A DNA stretch of 11,661 nt, taken from NCBI GenBank assembly GCA_030607345.1, contig JAUWKC010000017.1:1-11661 (forward strand). The letters run 5' to 3'. Shown here piece by piece: positions 6,358 through 11,661 of the stretch. The notes beneath the pieces were generated by a model. That model was given only the letters and a program-made list of their open reading frames with translations. It made no database searches and had not been told where the DNA came from. Made by a program: the position numbers and the translations under genes. Within the stretch, counting starts at the first letter, position 1. Every line of letters begins with the position of its first letter. Origin of the DNA: Planctomycetota bacterium. Lineage in GTDB: Bacteria; Planctomycetota; Phycisphaerae; Sedimentisphaerales; SG8-4.

Positions 6358-8145
6358 TTAGATTTTTCTGGACTTCTCCAGGACCTTTTTAAGCCTTGTA
6401 AGCACGGTGCCCACCTGCCTGGGCTTCAGCGACAGGATGTGCTGGAGCGCCTCACCGATATACGGGAGATATGTTTCTATGTAGCGTCGTTTGTCCATTT
6501 CCTGCTGAATTCTTTTTTTCTTTCGGAGGTAGATACCGAGCTTTCTTCCACAGTCCTGAACCGCTAATTGTACTTCTTTTATTATTTCCGGATAGTGTGC
6601 GATAGCTTCCTTGCTTTCGGAGGTAAAGGGCACCCATACCGAAGCGATGTGAACCATAAGCACGACCGGTCCGGTGGGCGGGGCGCCTCTACTCTGGCTT
6701 AGGGCATAATTTCGCCAGTTGATATCAAGGACGGCCCTGTAGATGGCGCACGCCGATTGCTGATAGAGCAGCGGCACCCGGTTGGCAACACGAATGAGGC
6801 GAAGCGCCGGTTCCTTGTCGGCATCGCCGCCCCTGCCGTCTTTGAATCCGTACGCCAGAGCGGCTTCGATTAGAAATGGGTTTCCTCGATAAACGGTTGG
6901 GCTGCGCGAAGAAGCGGTGTAGAAATCCGCGTCCACCACGCGCTTCAGTCCACCCTCCAGTGCCTTGACGCCTATGGGGCCTATACAATCGGTGGACGGC
7001 GCCATAATCTTGGTTTGATTTATCGCGGCGTGCAGTGCTTCAGCCTGTTTGAGACTTATCCTCGAAGGCCTGAGTGTCTTTCGCACCTTAGCCTTCTCGC
7101 AGATTTGGTTTGCTACTCGCGGGCTCACCCTCGAAAATTCACCCTGGAGGAACGCCGAGACCTGCTTGAGACGACTATCCCTGGCCATCTTGAACAGTAA
7201 TCCGAGCTCGACGCCGTAGGGGTGTGGTTTAATCTCCTTCGGCGAGAAAGGCAGTTCCCTAGTCTGCCTGCGGTACTCGTATTTAGTGCCGTCCGGAGAC
7301 TGATAATAAATTGATGCGTGCGGGTTCGCCATTGCAGTCTGAGCGATGTACTCATCGACGGACTGTTTTCCCCTGAGGTATTTTCCTTCGAGAGTTATTG
7401 TCACGCAGGTTCCCGTGGGCAGGTCGAAGTCGCATTGCTCATCAAAAACGACTTCGGGTCTGTTTTTTGTAGTATCGATTTGCACGTGGTAATGGTGTGC
7501 AGTTGTCCTGGGGCTGGTCCGAGAGATAATCCGCACGGGTTCGCCGGTTGTCAGCAGTCCGTACATTCCCGCAGCCGATATGCCGATACCCTGCTGGCCG
7601 CGGCTCATTTTCAGGCTATGGAACTTACTGCCGTAGAGCAGTCTCGCAAAAATGTTGGGTATCTGCTGCTTTACGATGCCGGGTCCGTTGTCTTTAACGG
7701 TCAGCACGAATTTATTGTCGGTAAGGGGCTTTATTTCGACCACCAGCTCCGGTAGGATTCTTGCCTCCTCGCAGGCGTCAAGCGAGTTGTCAACAGCCTC
7801 CTTTGCAGCGGTCAGAAGCGATTTTCGCGGGTTGTCAAAACCCAGCAGGTGCCTGTTCTTGGCGAAGAACTCGCTGATACTAATCGAGCGCTGCTTAGCG
7901 GCCATTGACTCGGCTGTTTCAGGAACGTCCGGGGCCTTGCGCTTGGAGCGTGCTGTGCTCTGCGAGCCGCCGGAGGTCGTGCTTTTTGCCTTTCGCTTCT
8001 TACTTTTGGGCGCCCCTTTCTTCGTGGCTTTCGGTTTGGACTTTTTTGCTTTTGTCTTTTTCTTCTTTGCCATAGTCTTCCCGACCGGCGTGCCACCGAA
8101 TGCGAAACTCATCTGTCCGGCCTTATCCAGCCTCCCTGCCGTCAT
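6358..8145 (-). CDS. top6B: DNA topoisomerase VI subunit B with lysine-rich N-terminal extension
   Basis: This is the ATPase subunit of type IIB topoisomerase, which with subunit A passes one DNA duplex through another. The GHKL ATPase fold is clear: N-box with catalytic Glu116 and Asn120 (AKEAVDNSLDA), DNGPGI (152-157), and the ATP lid RGQQGIGISAAG (182-193). A helix-two-turn-helix region lies about 320-400. The transducer domain follows, with ANRVPLLYQQSACA (454-467) and TSESKEAIA (508-516), whose Lys512 is at the likely ATP-contacting switch position. The C-terminus is basic. Compared with archaeal homologues of about 530 residues, the extra length is N-terminal: residues 25-72 contain 18 Lys and 3 Arg. 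Three in-frame starts are possible (8145, 8112, 8073). The longest is given here; MAKKKK at 8073 is preceded by GGGAAG. No subunit A gene lies next to it, where archaea usually have one. Confidence 0.92.
   Translation of the reverse strand: MTAGRLDKAGQMSFAFGGTPVGKTMAKKKKTKAKKSKPKATKKGAPKSKKRKAKSTTSGGSQSTARSKRKAPDVPETAESMAAKQRSISISEFFAKNRHLLGFDNPRKSLLTAAKEAVDNSLDACEEARILPELVVEIKPLTDNKFVLTVKDNGPGIVKQQIPNIFARLLYGSKFHSLKMSRGQQGIGISAAGMYGLLTTGEPVRIISRTSPRTTAHHYHVQIDTTKNRPEVVFDEQCDFDLPTGTCVTITLEGKYLRGKQSVDEYIAQTAMANPHASIYYQSPDGTKYEYRRQTRELPFSPKEIKPHPYGVELGLLFKMARDSRLKQVSAFLQGEFSRVSPRVANQICEKAKVRKTLRPSRISLKQAEALHAAINQTKIMAPSTDCIGPIGVKALEGGLKRVVDADFYTASSRSPTVYRGNPFLIEAALAYGFKDGRGGDADKEPALRLIRVANRVPLLYQQSACAIYRAVLDINWRNYALSQSRGAPPTGPVVLMVHIASVWVPFTSESKEAIAHYPEIIKEVQLAVQDCGRKLGIYLRKKKRIQQEMDKRRYIETYLPYIGEALQHILSLKPRQVGTVLTRLKKVLEKSRKI
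8077..8082 (-). promoter_or_regulatory. Possible ribosome binding site favouring a shorter topoisomerase VI B start at 8073
   Basis: GGGAAG lies 3 bases before an in-frame ATG at 8073 that begins MAKKKK. The ATG at 8145 has only GGGG 7 bases upstream, and the ATG at 8112 has AAGG 8 bases upstream. None is decisive. The shorter start would keep the lysine-rich tail and drop 24 residues with no evident homology. Confidence 0.3.
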
Positions 8146-8258
8146 ATTAAAACCCCATCCATATCGGCCGGCTCCTATTTTGTCCGTAGCGGCAAATCAG
8201 AAGCTGTCAACCGGCAGTAGTTCAAGCAGCTCACCTTACGTCTTCGAGGATTAAGGTC

Positions 8259-9848
8259 TTAGTCAACCTTGCAAACGTAAATCTCATTTACAAAATCAAG
8301 CCTGCTGAGCTCCTCGACAGCGGCTACGTCGGGCTCTTTGTCAAGACTGACGGCAAGCATGGCTTTTTTCTCTTCGAGTTTTTGTCCGACACCCATCGTG
8401 CTGATGTTTATGTCATGCCTTCCACAGATTGTTCCAACGGCGCCGATAACGCCGGGTTTGTCGTCGTTAAAGATAACCATGACGGTTCCCTGCGGCGTCA
8501 TTTCGATTTTGAAGCCGTCGATTTCGATGATTCGCAGCAGCGTCTGTCCGAACACCGAGCCGGTGACAGTACGGGTAACTTTTTCAGTAACGACCTTTGC
8601 GGTGAAACTCGCGGCAACGTCCTTTACCTTTGGATTCCTCGTCTCGTCGATGTCTATGCCTCGCTCTTTTGCGAGCACTCCAACGTTGACAATATTCAGG
8701 GGCATATCAAAATGCTTCTGCAGCAGTCCGATGGCAAAGTGAGATGTAATCGGCTCGACAGCGCTCTCGGCGATTGAGCCGCGATACCGAACTTCGACAC
8801 TTTTGATTCGTCCCGGTGCGATAGTGCTGAGAACCGAGCCGATTCTTTCAGCAAGCTCGGCGTAGCGGCTTACAACAGGCGGCTGTACGCCGGTAGTGAT
8901 TGGCGCATTAAGGGCGTTTCTCACCGGGCCGTCTTTGAGGACGTCAACAAGAATGTGAGCCGCCTCGACGGCGACTTCCACTTGCGCTTCTCTCGTGCTG
9001 GCGCCGAGGTGAGGTGTTACGACACAGTTCTCAAGCTCGGTGAAGCGAGTATTTTCCGGCGGCTCCTGGGGATAAACATCCAAAGCGGCCCCGGCGATGC
9101 GCTTTTCTGCAAGGGCATCGTAAAGGGCGTCCTCATTGATAATTCCGCCACGGGCACAATTAACCAGGCGGACGGACGGTTTCATCATTTTGAGCTGCTC
9201 GGCAGCAATCATATTCAGCGTATGCTCGTTTTTCGGCACGTGGACGCTTATGTAGTCGGATTCCCTGAAGACTCTGTCGAGGTCCTCGGTTATCTCGATG
9301 CCGAGTTTTTCCGCATCGGGCGGTGTGGCGAACGGGTCATAGGCAAGGACCTTCATATCAAAACCTTTGGCCATCTTCGCCACCGACATTCCGATTCTGC
9401 CCAGTCCTATCAAACCGAGGACTTTTCCATTAAGCTGGTTGCCCATATACTTCTTTCGGTCCCAGGCGCCCGATTTCAGGCTGTTGCAGGCAGGCACTAC
9501 GTTTCGGCTCATCGTCAGCATCAGGGCCATAGTGTGTTCGGCGGCGCTGAGCGTGTTTCCCCCCGGCGTATTCATCACGAATATCCCTTTTCGGGTTGCT
9601 TCGGGGATGTCGATGTTATCGACACCCACGCCCGCGCGCGCGATACCTCTTAGCTTGCCCGGCTTGGCAAGAACCCTGGCGGTCACTTTTGTTCCGCTTC
9701 GGATGATTAAGCCATCGTGCTGCCCAATGATTTCGGCGAGTTCATCCTCGCTGATACCGGTCTTGACGACGGCCTCGACGCCCTCGATCGAATTGAGTAA
9801 ATCAATCCCTTCCTGTGCAAGTTTGTCTGTGACTAATACTTTAATCAT
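8259..9848 (-). CDS. serA: D-3-phosphoglycerate dehydrogenase, long form with ACT domain
   Basis: The enzyme oxidises 3-phosphoglycerate to 3-phosphohydroxypyruvate with NAD, the first step of serine synthesis. At 529 residues it is the long form. Its parts are an N-terminal substrate domain, the NAD-binding domain with GLIGLGRIG (145-153), an intervening domain (about 320-450), and a C-terminal ACT domain (about 455-529, with NDDKPGVIGAVG at 461-472) that commonly binds serine for feedback control. The catalytic set is visible: Arg233 in CARGG, Glu262 in PQEPP and His280 in TPHLGAST. The start at 9848 has GGAG 7 bases upstream. It follows the putative lipoprotein gene by 24 bases. The downstream gap before the topoisomerase gene is 113 bases, so a separate downstream transcript is possible but no convincing promoter was seen. 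No serB or serC appears in the window. Confidence 0.96.
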   Translation of the reverse strand: MIKVLVTDKLAQEGIDLLNSIEGVEAVVKTGISEDELAEIIGQHDGLIIRSGTKVTARVLAKPGKLRGIARAGVGVDNIDIPEATRKGIFVMNTPGGNTLSAAEHTMALMLTMSRNVVPACNSLKSGAWDRKKYMGNQLNGKVLGLIGLGRIGMSVAKMAKGFDMKVLAYDPFATPPDAEKLGIEITEDLDRVFRESDYISVHVPKNEHTLNMIAAEQLKMMKPSVRLVNCARGGIINEDALYDALAEKRIAGAALDVYPQEPPENTRFTELENCVVTPHLGASTREAQVEVAVEAAHILVDVLKDGPVRNALNAPITTGVQPPVVSRYAELAERIGSVLSTIAPGRIKSVEVRYRGSIAESAVEPITSHFAIGLLQKHFDMPLNIVNVGVLAKERGIDIDETRNPKVKDVAASFTAKVVTEKVTRTVTGSVFGQTLLRIIEIDGFKIEMTPQGTVMVIFNDDKPGVIGAVGTICGRHDINISTMGVGQKLEEKKAMLAVSLDKEPDVAAVEELSRLDFVNEIYVCKVD

Positions 9849-9872
9849 TGCCGGACTCCAAATACTACCAGA

Positions 9873-10565
9873 CTACCAGTTTCTCCACTGCGAATCTGTT
9901 CTGTCATCGGCGATTTTGAACTGGTCCTCCGGGCAGTCATAAAAATACCTGACGATACAATAAGCCATCGACAGGGCGAGTTTGTCAACCGCAGCCAGCC
10001 TGCCTCGAGGACCGACTTCAAACGCAACGGCGACGGTCTTGCCGTCTGCGGCTTTCGGCCAGAGCCTTTTACCGTCGGAGACCCGCCAAAGCACGCACTG
10101 GGTGACTAACGAAGCCTTGAAGTAATCCGTTATGTCTATTTTCCTGAATCTGCAGTCGTCGATGGCTACGAACAAGACCACGTCGGCATTAAGCGCCCTG
10201 GCGACTTCTATCGGAGAGAGCAAAGAGAAATCGCTTCGCGCCGAGCGAAAATCCGCCAATTCTTCGTACAGGACGAGACCATCCACCGGCAGCTTGACTT
10301 TTTCGATGAGCAGCCCGTTGATATGGCTTGTCAGATTGTGACGCACGTTAGCGCGAATATTGAGACCGGCAGGCTGCTCGACAAACACGAGCGTTCTGCT
10401 GTCTGCGTGGCGGGCAAGGTCATACTCGGCAGGGACCTTTTCTTCGCGGCGCGTGGGCGTGCCCACAAGACCCACAAGAGCACAGCCGCTGCAAAAACAC
10501 ATAACAGCAAGGCAAAAAGTACCACAGGCGTAAAGAACCGAAGATTTGTGCCGTTCTTGATTCAT
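9873..10565 (-). CDS. Putative lipoprotein or secreted protein of unknown function
   Basis: I do not recognise this 230-residue protein. It has a short charged start (MNQERHK), a hydrophobic stretch (about 9-25) and a lipobox-like CSGC ending at Cys28, consistent with export and lipid anchoring. The -3 position is Cys rather than Leu, so the lipobox is imperfect. Five cysteines fall within residues 14-28, which is unusual. The remainder looks like a small mixed alpha/beta domain, with a strand-like ADVVLFVAID (127-136) and a basic loop, then a late helical segment (about 190-210). It sits between a DUF2752 gene and serA with 24-base gaps on both sides, so it is probably co-transcribed with them. 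The ribosome site is weak (AAAGAAAA). The gene itself is supported by its operon fit and its length; function is unknown. Confidence 0.75.
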   Translation of the reverse strand: MNQERHKSSVLYACGTFCLAVMCFCSGCALVGLVGTPTRREEKVPAEYDLARHADSRTLVFVEQPAGLNIRANVRHNLTSHINGLLIEKVKLPVDGLVLYEELADFRSARSDFSLLSPIEVARALNADVVLFVAIDDCRFRKIDITDYFKASLVTQCVLWRVSDGKRLWPKAADGKTVAVAFEVGPRGRLAAVDKLALSMAYCIVRYFYDCPEDQFKIADDRTDSQWRNW

Positions 10566-10589
10566 TGGCCGTTTTCTTTCTGGTTTCCG

Positions 10590-11054
10590 TCAACCTCCGG
10601 ATAGCGCCCTTGCCAATGTTACCGCCCAGGCGGCGATAATAACGACGACCAGGGCCACAATTACATACCCGATTTTGACCTTATTAAAAAAGCGTTTCAG
10701 GAACGTGAAATATACTCCAAAGACCGCTGTCAGGAAAGCAAAAAATGCCGTAATAACCAGCACACAGCACATTATTGCCGCTGCCGGCTGTATGTAGAAC
10801 GATTGGAGGATTTCGCCCCGGACAAAAACAACAGCCGAAGTAGTCCACCCGCAGGTCGGACAGGGCAGGTGGTATCTCTGCTTGAAACCGCAGGGACTCA
10901 GCCAGCGGCCCGGGTCTATTACGCCCATCGCAGCCAGAGCGAGCAATCCGAACAGAGCGATTATCGCGACGAATATGATGCAGGCCGTGAGCCGTTGTTG
11001 ACCGGATGCACGGTAGAAAATTTTACGTCCATTTGATTGTTGGCTTGCCTGCAT
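10590..11054 (-). CDS. DUF2752 family small membrane protein
   Basis: The 154-residue protein has the family hallmark CPTCGWTTS (65-73), preceded by Cys55 in SPCGF, and about three hydrophobic segments (24-46, 92-115, 128-150). DUF2752 proteins are widespread in Planctomycetota, Bacteroidota and Actinomycetota, and their biochemical role is unknown; the conserved cysteines suggest metal binding or redox chemistry at the membrane. The ATG at 11054 has no Shine-Dalgarno sequence. A promoter candidate places the transcript start 2-4 bases before it, so it may be translated from a leaderless mRNA. It would be the first gene of the leftward operon, followed after 24 bases by the putative lipoprotein gene. 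Confidence 0.88.
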   Translation of the reverse strand: MQASQQSNGRKIFYRASGQQRLTACIIFVAIIALFGLLALAAMGVIDPGRWLSPCGFKQRYHLPCPTCGWTTSAVVFVRGEILQSFYIQPAAAIMCCVLVITAFFAFLTAVFGVYFTFLKRFFNKVKIGYVIVALVVVIIAAWAVTLARALSGG

Positions 11055-11068
11055 AACTGAGTTAGAAT
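11040..11068 (+). promoter_or_regulatory. Candidate promoter for the rightward inositol-monophosphatase-family gene
   Basis: TTGGCT (11040-11045, 4 of 6 to the -35 consensus) and TAGAAT (11063-11068, 5 of 6 to the -10 consensus) are 17 bases apart. Transcription would start near 11075 and give a leader of about 40 bases, with AGAGGG (11104-11109) as ribosome site. Its -35 lies inside the start of the DUF2752 coding region, which is unusual but possible in compact divergent pairs. Confidence 0.4.
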
Positions 11069-11092
11069 ACGCAAAAGGATGTGTTCTGTCAA
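11064..11092 (-). promoter_or_regulatory. Candidate promoter for the leftward operon (DUF2752, lipoprotein, serA)
   Basis: On the minus strand a perfect -35 box TTGACA (11092-11087) is followed after 17 bases by TATTCT (11069-11064), a 4 of 6 match to the -10 consensus. Initiation would fall around 11056-11058, only 2-4 bases before the ATG at 11054. The -10 overlaps that of a rightward candidate promoter. Confidence 0.55.
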
Positions 11093-11116
11093 GATAAGCT
11101 GGTAGAGGGCTTAATT

Positions 11117-11661
11117 ATGGTAACCAAACGTGTGAATCTTAGTCGAATGCTGGAGACGGCCATTGTCGCTGCGCGTCTGGCAGGCCAGCACGCGATGGAA
11201 AAAATCAACTTCGTCAAGACCTCGGTCAAAAACGAAACGGCCGTTGTAACCGAGGCCGACACACAGTGCCAGCAGATAATCGTCGAGCGAATCAAGCAGG
11301 CCTATCCGGACCACGGCTTTATCGCTGAAGAAGGCGCCGACGGCGGCATTTTCAAGCAGCAGCCGCGAGGTTCCGAGCGTCTGTGGTGGGTGATAGACCC
11401 GATAGATGGAACGAATAATTATGCCCATCAAATGCTCTTGTTCACGGTGAGCGTGGCGGTGATGCACGAGGGCCGGCCGATTATCGGGGTGATTTTTGAC
11501 CCTGCGACCGAGTCGATGTTCACGGCTGTGCGCCAGGACAAGGCCCAGCTTAACGGCAGGCGAATAAACGCCAGCGAAGACAAAATCAGCAAGTTCGCAA
11601 GCATAGGCATAGACAGCCATTACGACGAAGGTGTGCCGGAGTGGGTACGCGAAATTATGCG
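11117..11661 (+). CDS. Inositol monophosphatase family phosphatase (3' end cut by window)
   Basis: From the ATG at 11117 the plus strand reads 181 open codons to the window edge. The family's Mg2+-dependent phosphatase motifs are present: the metal-binding glutamates in AEEGA (Glu71, Glu72) and DPIDGTNNYAH (94-104, with Asp94 and Asp97). The C-terminal metal-binding aspartate motif would lie beyond the edge. Members dephosphorylate inositol phosphates, histidinol phosphate, fructose-1,6-bisphosphate or 3'-phosphoadenosine compounds, and the motifs seen do not choose among them. The start is supported by AGAGGG 7 bases upstream. It is divergent from the DUF2752-serA operon and is the only rightward gene in the window. 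Confidence 0.92.
   Translation, partial: MVTKRVNLSRMLETAIVAARLAGQHAMEKINFVKTSVKNETAVVTEADTQCQQIIVERIKQAYPDHGFIAEEGADGGIFKQQPRGSERLWWVIDPIDGTNNYAHQMLLFTVSVAVMHEGRPIIGVIFDPATESMFTAVRQDKAQLNGRRINASEDKISKFASIGIDSHYDEGVPEWVREIM

Noticed and set aside
8180..8225. A perfect TTGACA on the minus strand between serA and the topoisomerase gene, as a possible internal promoter
   Set aside because: No acceptable -10 box lies at 16-18 bases; the nearest AT-rich match (ACAAAAT) is more than 20 bases away.
7652..8254. A 200-codon plus-strand open frame with a phenylalanine-rich hydrophobic stretch that looks like a membrane protein
   Set aside because: The hydrophobic stretch is simply the complement of the lysine codons of the topoisomerase tail (AAG/AAA read as CTT/TTT).
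8955..9653. A 232-codon open frame on the plus strand opposite serA
   Set aside because: It lies wholly inside serA, whose motifs are intact, and the translated product has no family features.

Overview
The window looks like chromosomal DNA of a bacterium from, or close to, the Planctomycetota (perhaps a sediment-type Phycisphaerae). This is an inference from a bacterial-style operon that carries a DNA topoisomerase VI B subunit, a DUF2752 protein, an ADP-forming acyl-CoA synthetase and a CoA-transferase fused to a GNAT domain. It does not come from any marker gene. No rRNA, tRNA, CRISPR array, insertion sequence or phage gene was seen. Genes are tightly packed.

Layout. Eight genes run leftwards on the minus strand and one runs rightwards at the right edge. 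In order of minus-strand transcription: a DUF2752 membrane protein (11054-10590), a putative lipoprotein of unknown function (10565-9873) and D-3-phosphoglycerate dehydrogenase SerA (9848-8259), with gaps of only 24 bases. After a 113-base gap come the topoisomerase VI B subunit (8145-6358), an alpha-D-phosphohexomutase of the GlmM/ManB type (6338-4962) and a cation diffusion facilitator (4956-4060), with gaps of 19 and 5 bases. A 241-base gap with a good promoter candidate precedes an energy-conserving ADP-forming acyl-CoA synthetase (3818-1707). This is followed 4 bases later by an acetyl-CoA hydrolase/CoA-transferase with a C-terminal GNAT domain, which runs off the left edge. Divergent to all of these, an inositol-monophosphatase-family gene starts at 11117 and runs off the right edge.

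How the genes fit together. The left pair is a coherent acyl-CoA/carboxylate module: one enzyme interconverts acyl-CoA plus ADP and acid plus ATP, the other moves CoA between acids, and the attached acetyltransferase domain may tie the module to protein acetylation. The central genes (serine synthesis, DNA topology, amino-sugar phosphate isomerisation, metal efflux) are probably co-transcribed but have no obvious shared pathway. The 62-base divergent region at 11055-11116 holds two candidate sigma-70-type promoters whose -10 boxes overlap back to back. The leftward one would give an almost leaderless mRNA.

The most interesting items are the bacterial topoisomerase VI B subunit with a histone-H1-like lysine-rich N-terminal tail and no A subunit beside it, the CoA-transferase-GNAT fusion next to an ADP-forming synthetase, and the overlapping divergent promoters. 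No clearly new defence or mobile system was found.
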